From Chryseobacterium oleae (GTDB lineage Bacteria > Bacteroidota > Bacteroidia > Flavobacteriales > Weeksellaceae), in the NCBI RefSeq assembly GCF_900115055.1, contig NZ_FOVD01000009.1:159993-223992 (forward strand): 64,000 bases of DNA, in the 5' to 3' direction. Both the position numbers and the translations under genes were made by a program. Numbering within the stretch: position 1 is the first letter of the stretch; each line of letters begins with the position of its first letter. The notes under the pieces are model-generated. The model searched no databases and was not told the origin of the DNA. It saw only the letters and a list, made by a program, of their open reading frames with translations. This document shows positions 50,641 to 58,875 of this stretch, piece by piece.

Positions 50641-51087
50641 TTATAACATTTTTTCATAACAAACGCTTTTATCAACACCTATATATTTTCCGTAGTTAGG
50701 AATTTTGCAATAGCCGCTTTTCTCATAGACGGAAAGGGCTTCATTCTGTTCAAGTGAACTTTCCAGAACCGCTTTTACATAACCTGATTCTTTAGCCCAG
50801 GATTCCAGTTCCTGTACAATCGCTGTGGCCAGACCTCTTTTCCTAAAATCGGGATGAGTGTACATCCTTTTGATCTCTACCGTATCTTCAGAAAACTTTT
50901 TGAAAGCTCCGCATGCTGCCAGCTTTTCATCAACGTAGATCACGATACAGTTTTTGATATTGTCAATTTTATTAAACTGATCATAGAATGAGTGCTCATC
51001 TCCGTTACGGATGGCAAGATCAGCATCGAGAAGTTTAACTAAATTCTGAAAATCTGTGTGGGAAGAATCTGTTCTGGTGATGGTCAT
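50641..51087 (-). CDS. GNAT-family N-acetyltransferase
   Basis: The 148-residue protein starts MTITRTDSSHTDFQNLVKLL and has the acetyl-CoA motif RKRGLATAIVQELESWAKE (motif A, RxxGxA) and a late SVYEKSGYCKIPNYGKYIG. The acetylated substrate is unknown. Confidence 0.85.
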   Translation of the reverse strand: MTITRTDSSHTDFQNLVKLLDADLAIRNGDEHSFYDQFNKIDNIKNCIVIYVDEKLAACGAFKKFSEDTVEIKRMYTHPDFRKRGLATAIVQELESWAKESGYVKAVLESSLEQNEALSVYEKSGYCKIPNYGKYIGVDKSVCYEKML

Positions 51088-51145
51088 TTTTTTGGATTTA
51101 AAAATTTAACTGATTTAAAGATTTAAAAATTGGGGTGTAATACAA

Positions 51146-51170
51146 AAGCTTCCCCGGTGAGAGGAAGCTT
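51146..51170 (-). terminator. Candidate terminator of hutH
   Basis: AAGCTTCC (51146-51153) and GGAAGCTT (51163-51170) form a stem. On the minus strand only a short TTTT follows, so termination may be weak. Confidence 0.5.
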
Positions 51171-51223
51171 AAGATTTATTTATTTTTCAGGAGTGATGGC
51201 TATCGCTGCTTTTGGCTTTTTTA

Positions 51224-52714
51224 TTAAACTTCTACCTTGAATTTTCTTTCATTGATAAGCTCTGCAATCGCCAGCATATCTTTTCCGATCAGTCTGTCAT
51301 CTTCCAGCTTCTTCACTTTTGTACGGATGATAGCAAAGTTTTCTTCGATGATCTTCGAACATTTGGAAGGTCTTCTGAATTCTAATCCCTGGGCTGCAAA
51401 CATCAATTCCACAGATAAGATATTTACCAGATTTCCTAAAACCTGATTGAATTTTCTACCGGAAATACTTCCCATAGAAACGTGGTCTTCCTGTCCTAAA
51501 CTTGTAGGAATGGAATCTGCAGATGCCGGGAAACACAATGTTTTATTTTCCGTAACCAAAGCCGCAGAAGTATACTGAGGGATCATAAATCCTGAATTCA
51601 GTCCTGAGCTTTCCGTTAATAATCTTGGAAGTCCGTATTTTCCTTCTAACAGTAAATAACTTCTTCTGTCTGAAATATTTCCTAATTCAGCAGCAGCCAG
51701 TGTAGCATAATCCAATGGAAGTGCCATCAGCTGTCCGTGGAAATTTCCTCCGGAAATAGATTCTTCGGCGCTTAGTACAATTGGGTTATCTGTTACAGAA
51801 TTTAGTTCTGTTTCAGCCATCAGCTTAAGGTGTTCAAAAGCATTTCTGCTGGCACCATGCACCTGAGGAACACATCTCATGGAATAAGGGTCCTGCACTC
51901 TTTCGCACTCTTCATGCGCTTTCATGTTTTCAGAACCTTTTAAAAACTTAACCATTCTAGCCGCCACTTTTTTACTTCCCTCGAAAGGTCTGATCTCGTG
52001 AAGTTCTTTTTTGAACGGGCTTTCAGAACCTCTGTACGCTTCAATACTCATAGCCGCAGTCATATCTGCCAGGTTCAGTAAATATTCAAATTTCTCCAAA
52101 CCTTTGATCGCATGCGCCAGAATAAACTGGGTTCCGTTGATCAGTCCCAAACCTTCTTTTGGGCCTAATACCAACGGTTCAAGACCATGTCTTTCTAAAA
52201 CTTCCATGGTTTCAAAGATCTCGTCTCCTTCCCAAACCTGTCCTAATCCAAGCAATGGAAGTACCAGGTGAGCAAGAGGAGCTAAATCTCCGGATGCCCC
52301 TACAGAACCCTGCTCCGGAACAACCGGAATAATATCTTTTTCAAGCATCAGGATCAGTCTTTCGATCACTTCAAGAGAAACTCCTGAAAAACCTTTAGAC
52401 AAAGCATGAACCTTGGCAATGATCATGATTTTGGAAAACTCCTTATTGATAGGCTTTCCTACACCTACTGCATGGGAAATAATAAGGTTATACTGCAGCT
52501 GGGCAGTTTCGTCAGCAGATATTTTAGTATCGCAAAGGGGACCGAAACCCGTATTGATCCCATAGACACATCTATCGGATTCTACTATTTTCTGAACGTT
52601 TTTCTGAGATTTTAGGATCTGTTCTTTGGCTACTTTATTAAGTTTAGCTTTATTTGGTTTTTTACAGATTTCCAGAACATCATGGAAAGTGAAAACATCT
52701 ACACCGTATATCAT
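51224..52714 (-). CDS. hutH: Histidine ammonia-lyase
   Basis: The 496-residue lyase has the MIO-forming ASG (140-142) in SVGASGDLAPLAHL, NTGFGP, NLIISHAVGVGKP and GQEDHVSMGSISG. The selectivity pair is S80-H81, the HAL type, not the His-Leu of tyrosine lyases or the Phe-Leu of phenylalanine lyases. It converts histidine to urocanate. No hutU, hutI or hutG lies adjacent, so the rest of the pathway must be elsewhere. Confidence 0.9.
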   Translation of the reverse strand: MIYGVDVFTFHDVLEICKKPNKAKLNKVAKEQILKSQKNVQKIVESDRCVYGINTGFGPLCDTKISADETAQLQYNLIISHAVGVGKPINKEFSKIMIIAKVHALSKGFSGVSLEVIERLILMLEKDIIPVVPEQGSVGASGDLAPLAHLVLPLLGLGQVWEGDEIFETMEVLERHGLEPLVLGPKEGLGLINGTQFILAHAIKGLEKFEYLLNLADMTAAMSIEAYRGSESPFKKELHEIRPFEGSKKVAARMVKFLKGSENMKAHEECERVQDPYSMRCVPQVHGASRNAFEHLKLMAETELNSVTDNPIVLSAEESISGGNFHGQLMALPLDYATLAAAELGNISDRRSYLLLEGKYGLPRLLTESSGLNSGFMIPQYTSAALVTENKTLCFPASADSIPTSLGQEDHVSMGSISGRKFNQVLGNLVNILSVELMFAAQGLEFRRPSKCSKIIEENFAIIRTKVKKLEDDRLIGKDMLAIAELINERKFKVEV

Positions 52715-52850
52715 TTCTAAAAATTTCCTTAAAATTACGCATTTAACGATAATTGTAAAAGCTAAATTTCACGGTCTTATATTTTTCTGACAATACGTCG
52801 ATTAATTTCCTATTTTTACCGCCAAAATTAAAAACAATTATCAATAACTT

Positions 52851-53612
52851 ATGAAACTTAAAACTCTACTGCTTACGTTATGTCTTGCAGGTACAGCCAC
52901 TTTCGCCCAGAAAGTAAAATACGCCAAAGAAGACATCAAAAAAATGGAAACTTATCTCTTCAACGAGGGCTTTAATACACCGTCTCCTAAGAAAACATCA
53001 ACCATTGTTTTAAAAGACGGAAGCTCTCATAAAGGGTTCTGTGGCAAGATCGAAACAAAAAAAGGACAGATTTATGAAGTTTCTTTGAAAGACAGCATCA
53101 CGAAAAAGAATGAAGTCTTTAATGCTGAACAGATCACCGAGATGTATGTATACCCTACCAATGCTGAAAAAATAGCAAAAGTTGGAAAGTATATGGGAAA
53201 CATCAGAAATTTCGGCACCAAAAAACTGACGAAGAATACAGCGGGTGGAAGAATCCATTTTGTCAATCAAACCGTTTCTCTGAAAAACAAAAAAGACGAT
53301 AAGGAATTCCTGATGCAGCTGATCAACCCTGACTTCAGTGATATCATTTCTGTATATCATGACCCGAGAGCTAAAGAAACCGGAGGTTTTTCTATGATGG
53401 GTTCTCCTCAGCTTGGTGGTGGGGTTATCAAATCTTATTATGTAAAGAAAGGAGATAAGGTCATGTGGCTTCACAAGGATGACTTCGAGGATAATTATGA
53501 TTTCCTTTTTGGCGACAATGCAGAATTCATGAAGAAATATCCTAAAAATTCTGTTGAGTGGGATTATCTAAGCTTCCTGATCAATGAATACACTGCGATG
53601 AGCAACGGATAA
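52851..53612 (+). CDS. Secreted protein of unknown function
   Basis: The 253-residue protein has a signal peptide (KLKTLLLTLCLAGTATFA). Segments such as TSTIVLKDGSSHKGFCGKIETKKGQIYEVSL, IHFVNQTVSLKNKKDDKEFLMQLI and GGVIKSYYVKKGDKVMWLHKDDFEDNYDFLFGDN recall periplasmic beta-sheet proteins common in flavobacteria. I do not recognise the family. There is a single Cys (C63) and no T9SS end. Confidence 0.6.
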   Translation: MKLKTLLLTLCLAGTATFAQKVKYAKEDIKKMETYLFNEGFNTPSPKKTSTIVLKDGSSHKGFCGKIETKKGQIYEVSLKDSITKKNEVFNAEQITEMYVYPTNAEKIAKVGKYMGNIRNFGTKKLTKNTAGGRIHFVNQTVSLKNKKDDKEFLMQLINPDFSDIISVYHDPRAKETGGFSMMGSPQLGGGVIKSYYVKKGDKVMWLHKDDFEDNYDFLFGDNAEFMKKYPKNSVEWDYLSFLINEYTAMSNG

Positions 53613-53651
53613 AATTTAATTTTAATCTGAGTTCGGGATGAGCAAACTAAG

Positions 53652-53693
53652 AGTCAATGGTGAATTTTGCTTCGCAAGTGAATGGTGAATTTT
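53652..53693. repeat. GCGAAGC-type repeat, reverse copy
   Basis: GTCAATGGTGAATTTTGCTTCGCAAGTGAATGG is the reverse complement of the core in 45925-45952 and 46017-46044. The GAA triloop hairpin core is GCGAAGC on the complementary strand (53669-53675). It lies in the 264-bp gap before uvrC. Confidence 0.7.
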
Positions 53694-53808
53694 TTTGGGG
53701 CTAATATAAGATTTCAGATATTACAAGATCTGAAACATTCATGTCAAAACTTTCAAACCCTAAAACGCTCCGACTCTCAAACCCGGATCTAATTTAAACA
53801 TACCTCAT

Positions 53809-53837
53809 AAAACTGCAGAAAATTCTGCAGTTTTTTT
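53809..53837 (+). terminator. Terminator upstream of uvrC
   Basis: AAAACTGCAGAA (53809-53820) and TTCTGCAGTTTT (53823-53834) form a perfect 12-bp stem with an AA loop and T7 after. It ends transcription from 52851. Confidence 0.88.
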
Positions 53838-53864
53838 GTTCTTTTAAATCCCGGATGGATTCCG

Positions 53865-53872
53865 TAATTTTG
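53865..53872 (+). promoter_or_regulatory. -7 box of a leaderless-like uvrC promoter
   Basis: TAATTTTG ends just 4 bp before the uvrC ATG at 53877. With a start about 5-7 bp downstream of the box, the uvrC mRNA would begin at or next to its ATG. Confidence 0.45.
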
Positions 53873-53876
53873 TTAT

Positions 53877-55676
53877 ATGAATCCTTCTTTAGAATTACAG
53901 CTTAAAACTTTACCATCAGAACCAGGCGTTTATCGTTATTATGATAAAAACGATCAATTGCTGTATGTAGGAAAGGCCAAACACTTAAAGAAAAGGGTTC
54001 TCTCCTACTTCAACAAAAACCTTCCAGGCTACCGTATTAAAATAATGGTAGGAAAGATTGTCCGTCTCGAAACGACCATCGTTAATAGCGAATATGACGC
54101 TCTTTTACTGGAAAACAACCTGATCAAGGAACACCGTCCTTTTTACAATGTATTGCTGAAGGATGACAAAACCTATCCATGGATCTGTATTAAAAACGAA
54201 AACTTCCCAAGGATCTTTCTCACCAGAAATGTGATCAAAGACGGCTCTGAATATTATGGTCCTTACGCGAAAGTACGTCCTGCAAAGATTCTATTAGATA
54301 CCATCAAGCATATCTATAAGCTCAGAACCTGTAATCTGAATCTTTCGCCTGCTAAAATAGACGAAGGAAAATACAAGGTATGTCTGGAATATCATATCAA
54401 AAACTGTGAAGGACCTTGCGAGGATCTGGAAAGTAAAGAAGATTATGATGAAAAGATCGATGCCATCCGTGGAATTATCAAAGGAGATTTCCGGAAAGCA
54501 AAGGAATATCTGGTGAATCAGATGATGAAGCATGCCGAAAATCTGAAGTTTGAAGAAGCACAGATCATTAAGGAAAGACTGGATATTTTAGAAGATTATC
54601 AGGCTAAAAACACGGTGGTTAATCCCAATATTGATGATGTGGATGTATTCGGAATGACCAGCGATGAAACGGCTGCTTATGTGAATTTCTTTAAAATCAG
54701 AAACGGAAATATCATCCAGAGTTTTACCACTGAAATCAAAAAAATCCTTGAGGAAACCGATGAAGATATTATGGAAGAAGCCCTTATCGAAATCCGACAA
54801 AAGTTCAGCTCGGATTCTAAAGAAGTCCTGCTTCCGTTCCATCTTTCGGTAGAGATCCCGAATGTAAAACTGATTGTTCCCAAAGTAGGCGATAAAAAAA
54901 GGATTGTAGAACTTTCCGAGAAAAACGCCAAGGAATACCGTTTGGAAAAATTGAAACAGGTACAGATTGTAGATCCTGAAAGACATACCAACAGAATCAT
55001 GGCAGAAATGCAGAAACTGTTGAGAATGCCTGTGGAACCAAGACATATTGAAGGTTTTGATAACTCGAACATTCAGGGAACCAATCCTGTTTCTGCCTGT
55101 GTTGTATTTAAAGACGGAAAACCAAGCAAAGCTGACTATAGAATTTTCCATCCGAAAACGGTGGAAGGAGCCAATGACTTTGCTACCATGGAAGAAGTGA
55201 TTTACCGACGTTATAAAAGACTGCTGGATGAAGGAGAAGATCTTCCGCAGCTGATTCTGATAGATGGTGGAAAAGGACAGCTTTCTTCTGCTGTAAAAAG
55301 TCTGAGGTTATTGGGACTTTACGGCAAAATTACCATTGTCGGCATCGCGAAAAGGCTGGAGGAAATATTCTTTCCTGAAGATTCTATTCCTTTGTATCTG
55401 GATAAAAAATCAGAAACCTTAAAGATATTGCAGCGCGTAAGAGATGAAGCTCACCGTTTCGGAGTAAAACACCACAGAACGAGAAGAAAAAACTCAACCA
55501 TCAAATCTGAGCTGGAAGAAATTCCGGGTGTGGGTGAAAAAACAATTGAGCTATTGCTTTCTAAATTGAAATCCGTTAAACGTATCCGGGAATCGAGTAT
55601 GGAAACATTGGAAGAGATCCTGGGGAAAAGTAAGGCGAAGGTGATCTGGGAGTATTTCAATAGCACTGACCAATAA
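53877..55676 (+). CDS. uvrC: Excinuclease ABC subunit UvrC
   Basis: The 599-residue protein has the GIY-YIG N-terminal nuclease (PSEPGVYRYYDKNDQLLYVGKAKHLKKRV), a UvrB-interaction UVR motif (LKFEEAQIIKERLDIL), the C-terminal endonuclease core (RHIEGFDNSNIQGTNPVSACVVF; LILIDGGKGQLSSAV) and HhH repeats (LEEIPGVGEKTIELLLSKLK). It makes the dual incisions of nucleotide excision repair with UvrAB. Length and motifs are normal. Confidence 0.95.
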   Translation: MNPSLELQLKTLPSEPGVYRYYDKNDQLLYVGKAKHLKKRVLSYFNKNLPGYRIKIMVGKIVRLETTIVNSEYDALLLENNLIKEHRPFYNVLLKDDKTYPWICIKNENFPRIFLTRNVIKDGSEYYGPYAKVRPAKILLDTIKHIYKLRTCNLNLSPAKIDEGKYKVCLEYHIKNCEGPCEDLESKEDYDEKIDAIRGIIKGDFRKAKEYLVNQMMKHAENLKFEEAQIIKERLDILEDYQAKNTVVNPNIDDVDVFGMTSDETAAYVNFFKIRNGNIIQSFTTEIKKILEETDEDIMEEALIEIRQKFSSDSKEVLLPFHLSVEIPNVKLIVPKVGDKKRIVELSEKNAKEYRLEKLKQVQIVDPERHTNRIMAEMQKLLRMPVEPRHIEGFDNSNIQGTNPVSACVVFKDGKPSKADYRIFHPKTVEGANDFATMEEVIYRRYKRLLDEGEDLPQLILIDGGKGQLSSAVKSLRLLGLYGKITIVGIAKRLEEIFFPEDSIPLYLDKKSETLKILQRVRDEAHRFGVKHHRTRRKNSTIKSELEEIPGVGEKTIELLLSKLKSVKRIRESSMETLEEILGKSKAKVIWEYFNSTDQ

Positions 55677-55679
55677 AAA

Positions 55680-55706
55680 AATCCTTAACTCATGGAATTA
55701 AGGATT
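55680..55706 (-). terminator. Terminator of the PorV-like operon
   Basis: AATCCTTAA (55680-55688) and TTAAGGATT (55698-55706), with A7 to the left giving T7 on the minus strand. It separates the convergent uvrC from the minus-strand operon. Confidence 0.7.
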
Positions 55707-55728
55707 ATATATTATTGATAGTGTATTC

Positions 55729-56475
55729 TTATTTTGAGGAAAATACTTCTTTTGAAAACTCTCCGTTAGATTGTGGCATATCAATGATGATATTTCCGTT
55801 TTCAAAATAACCGATGGTATAGCTTCCGTCTGCAAGTTTTACTCTGAAGACATCTTTCTTTGAAGAAGTTTTAAAAACAGCGAATGGTACAGAACTTCCG
55901 CTATCTGCAAGGATAAACTGACTATTATCTACCTGAATTTTCTGAAGATTCCACTTTCCGTTTGAATACTTCCCTGATTTATTTTCCTGAATTGTTACAG
56001 GAGAAGAAGATGGAGTCTCAGTTTGAGTTACAGATTGTGTTGGTACAGGTTCTGCTGCTTTTACAGCTAACATTGCTTCTGAAGGAAAGGAAACAGGAAT
56101 TGTTACGACAGCCTGTTTAAGAGCGTCTTGAAATCCTTCCTTAAAGTCTTTGATCCCGGAAGCTCCTTTAGAAGAAAAAACAGTTTTCTCATTGCAGTCT
56201 TTCAATTCAATAAGTAGTTTATTCTTTAAAAAGCTGCTGTTGTCTGAAACATTAGCAGATAAAACACTGCATGGATTTTCTCTTGCATCAGCCGGCTTTA
56301 TAACCGTGTATTTTTTGTTGGTCAAGGCCTTAGCCAAGGCTGCTTCAAGCCCATAGGGTTCTTTATCAAAATCTTTAAATTTCTCCGGAACGGAAATATA
56401 TTTATAATCAGAAACTTTCTGTCCAAAAACAGCCGTTACCAAAAAGAAAGATGCTAATACTGAAATTTTTTTCAT
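55729..56475 (-). CDS. Secreted protein of unknown function
   Basis: The 248-residue protein starts at the ATG at 56475 (MKKISVLASFFLVTAVFGQ, signal peptide). An N-terminal part (about 20-130) resembles peptide-like regions of periplasmic proteins, then a Pro/Ser/Thr linker (VPTQSVTQTETPSSSPVTIQ), then a beta-rich end (LQKIQVDNSQFILADSG; VFRVKLADGSYTIGYFENGN). It starts 23 bp after the PorV-like gene, probably in one transcript. The function is unknown. Confidence 0.55.
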   Translation of the reverse strand: MKKISVLASFFLVTAVFGQKVSDYKYISVPEKFKDFDKEPYGLEAALAKALTNKKYTVIKPADARENPCSVLSANVSDNSSFLKNKLLIELKDCNEKTVFSSKGASGIKDFKEGFQDALKQAVVTIPVSFPSEAMLAVKAAEPVPTQSVTQTETPSSSPVTIQENKSGKYSNGKWNLQKIQVDNSQFILADSGSSVPFAVFKTSSKKDVFRVKLADGSYTIGYFENGNIIIDMPQSNGEFSKEVFSSK

Positions 56476-56498
56476 TGCTTTTAAATTACATGTCAAAG

Positions 56499-57578
56499 TT
56501 AATCATTTCTAAACTGCCCCATATCCAGTTTAAGAGAGAAAAAATTAGAATAGAAATTAGATCCTCCTATTCCTGAATTGGTGATGGCATAATCCAGTGT
56601 AAGCCCTCTGTATTTTATCCCGATACCAGCGCTCGGCTGGAAAGAAACTTTTCTCTTCAGGTCCTCAATATCTGTGATAGACTGGAATCTGTTTACCCCA
56701 AGTCTTACGAAAATCATTTTCTGATATCCAAGTTCAGCCCCTGCGTAAGGCGTAAGGCTGGCAAAATCTGTAGAAACCAAAGCGGCCGTTTTCGCGAAAT
56801 CCACATTGATTCCGGCTTCCGGTAATACATAAAGGCTGCTATTGATATTGAATATTTTACTTGCCCCAACATTCAGTTTAGGCATGGTAAGTTCCATTTT
56901 ATCTTTTGGCGCCGGGTTAAATTCTTCTCCGTTTACCACAGTAGAAAGCTCCTTTTGATTGATGCTCCAGAAGTTGACAGTCGTCGTTGCATCACGCAAC
57001 ATCCCCCCGAATTTCCATCCGTTGTCTGCTTTATAAATAGCACCGATATCAAAACCAAAACCATAACCGTTGGCAAATTTCCCTACATTTCTGTAGACAA
57101 TCTTAGCATTGACCCCCACATCCAGTTTCGGATTTCCGGCAGGATGAAATGCATAGGAAAGGATGGCGGCATAGTCAGACTGGGAAAATTTTGTGATTTT
57201 ATCATAATCAATATTCCCCTCTGAATCGATCATCTGTGTAGTGTTCAGGATATTGTCTACCCCTAATCTTACTACAGAAACCCCAAATACCCCTTCTTCC
57301 AGTACTTTTGCATAGGCCAGATAATCATATTTTGCAATAGATTCGAAATATTCTGCGTGCATTGCTGCGCCCTGCCAGTCTCTTTCGATAGCCATTAAAC
57401 CTGCGGGGTTCCACATCGAGGCGTATACATCGTCCTGATTGGAAATTACAGCTCCACCCATGGCCAGCCCTCTTGCTCCAGCTCCTATATTTAGAAATTC
57501 ATTGGAGTATTTTCTTATGATCTGAGATTGAGACAGCCCAAACAGCAGTGAAAATGCAAGTAAAAAATATTTCTTCAT
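56499..57578 (-). CDS. PorV/PorQ-like outer-membrane protein
   Basis: The 359-residue protein has a signal peptide (MKKYFLLAFSLLFGLSQSQ), then FLNIGAGARGLAMGGAVISNQDDVYASMWNPAGLM, the hallmark of the PorV/PorQ/UPF0164 family, and ends in SLKLDMGQFRND. Barrel-forming strands make it an outer-membrane FadL-like protein. PorV is a T9SS component that shuttles cargo to the sortase. This may be a PorV paralogue. It follows the EamA gene at 13 bp. Confidence 0.82.
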   Translation of the reverse strand: MKKYFLLAFSLLFGLSQSQIIRKYSNEFLNIGAGARGLAMGGAVISNQDDVYASMWNPAGLMAIERDWQGAAMHAEYFESIAKYDYLAYAKVLEEGVFGVSVVRLGVDNILNTTQMIDSEGNIDYDKITKFSQSDYAAILSYAFHPAGNPKLDVGVNAKIVYRNVGKFANGYGFGFDIGAIYKADNGWKFGGMLRDATTTVNFWSINQKELSTVVNGEEFNPAPKDKMELTMPKLNVGASKIFNINSSLYVLPEAGINVDFAKTAALVSTDFASLTPYAGAELGYQKMIFVRLGVNRFQSITDIEDLKRKVSFQPSAGIGIKYRGLTLDYAITNSGIGGSNFYSNFFSLKLDMGQFRND

Positions 57579-57594
57579 CATATAAATTTGATGC

Positions 57595-58482
57595 TTAGTT
57601 AAAGTTTTTTAGTTTTTTAGTTTTCCTGGATTTCATCAATCCATTGACAATGATTGCCAGTATCATAACGCCTGAAGCTCCATAAAATACAGGACTCATT
57701 TCTTCTGATTCCCCAAAGATAAAAAAAGCTAGTATAATTCCGTAAACAGGTTCTAAATTAACTGTTAAAATTAAAGTAAACGGCGAAATATATTTCATCA
57801 GGTTTACAGATTCCAACATTGGAAATGCTGTAAAAACACTGGCCAACAAGCATATTAACGCCAGATCTCTGTAGTTTATTTCATTCATCTGAAAAATCTG
57901 TCCTGTACCCATATAAAATAGAGCAAGAACCAGCCATCCGCAGAAGATTTCATAAAATATAATATTTCCGGAACTTGTTTTTCCAAACATCTTCCCGTTA
58001 AAAACAGAAAAGATGGTCCCGAATATCGCACAGAGAATCCCATAGATGATCCCTTCCTTAAAATGAAACTCTGTTTTAAAGATCAGTAAAATACAGGCAA
58101 CAATTACGACACCCATGATGACTTCTGATATATCGATCTTCCTTTTAAAAATAATGGGTTCTAATATGGAAGCAAATAAAGTAGAAAGTGAGAGGCAGCT
58201 TAATGCAATGGAAACGTTCGACACTTTAATGGAATAAAAAAAACAATACCAGTGGAGCGCCATGGCACAGCCGATCCCAGCCAGCTGAAAAAATATCTTC
58301 TTCGATACTTTTATGCTCTCCTTTTTATAGATCCTGATAAATATAAATAGGAATATGGCCGCAAACAGCATTCTGTAAAATACGAGAATCTGAGCATTGG
58401 CATGAATCAGTTTTCCCAAAATTGCAGTAAACCCCCACAAAAAAACAATCAAATGCAACCTGAAAAGTGCTAATTTTTGCAT
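57595..58482 (-). CDS. EamA/DMT-family membrane transporter
   Basis: The 295-residue protein has ten transmembrane segments in two EamA halves (first FRLHLIVFLWGFTAILGKLIHA ... second GIIYGILCAIFGTIFSVFNGKMFG). It exports metabolites such as amino acids in the inner membrane, substrate unknown. It begins the minus-strand run to the PorV-like gene and the secreted protein at 55729. Confidence 0.85.
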   Translation of the reverse strand: MQKLALFRLHLIVFLWGFTAILGKLIHANAQILVFYRMLFAAIFLFIFIRIYKKESIKVSKKIFFQLAGIGCAMALHWYCFFYSIKVSNVSIALSCLSLSTLFASILEPIIFKRKIDISEVIMGVVIVACILLIFKTEFHFKEGIIYGILCAIFGTIFSVFNGKMFGKTSSGNIIFYEIFCGWLVLALFYMGTGQIFQMNEINYRDLALICLLASVFTAFPMLESVNLMKYISPFTLILTVNLEPVYGIILAFFIFGESEEMSPVFYGASGVMILAIIVNGLMKSRKTKKLKNFN

Positions 58483-58510
58483 ATCCTAACTTCTATAAAT
58501 TTTTAACAGG

Positions 58511-58518
58511 CAAATTTA
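58511..58518 (-). promoter_or_regulatory. Candidate -7 box for the EamA operon
   Basis: TAAATTTG on the minus strand, 28 bp before the ATG at 58482. It is downstream of the orphan terminator at 58613-58650. Confidence 0.5.
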
Positions 58519-58612
58519 CAAATAGCATTTAGAAATAGTGCTAAAAAGATAAGTTTAGTGAAATAAAAAGCAGAAAATGTAAAATTCAGTTCATCTACTT
58601 ATTATAAGACAT

Positions 58613-58733
58613 AAAAAACCCTGAAAATTTGTTCAACGTTCAGGGCCTTCAAATAATAAACTATTAAAAAAATAAACTAGGAACTTAGAGTATTTAGCAG
58701 GGAATATGATCCCTTTAACTCTGTAGTAAAGTT
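58613..58733 (-). ncRNA. Candidate structured small RNA with orphan terminator
   Basis: On the minus strand a terminator (CCCTGAA, TTCAGGG and T6; plus-strand 58619-58625 and 58639-58645, A-run 58613-58618) stands between two divergent genes with nothing else upstream. Preceding it, 58682-58733 holds three nested inverted pairs in one hairpin: AACTT/AAGTT (outer), AGAGT/ACTCT and AGGGA/TCCCT (inner). No ORF of note lies there. A 6S-like or other regulatory RNA is possible; I cannot name it. The 393-bp gap 58483-58875 has no gene otherwise. Confidence 0.35.
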
Positions 58734-58875
58734 AGAAAAAATATCAGTAATTTAAAAATAATTTTTTGTTAAAAATTTCACAAATTTCTGAGAACCAATA
58801 TATTAAACACTTGTTTTACTTCAGTGTGTATTCTTTATAAAAATAGTATCTTTAGGCGTAAAAAATTGAAATTTT

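Noticed and set aside
51224..52714. Tyrosine or phenylalanine ammonia-lyase
   Set aside because: The selectivity pair is Ser-His (80-81), the histidine lyase type.
58690..58800. Short peptide frame on the minus strand (... TTELKGSYSLLNTLSS)
   Set aside because: No ATG, GTG or TTG precedes it in frame before a stop codon; the region looks more like structured RNA.
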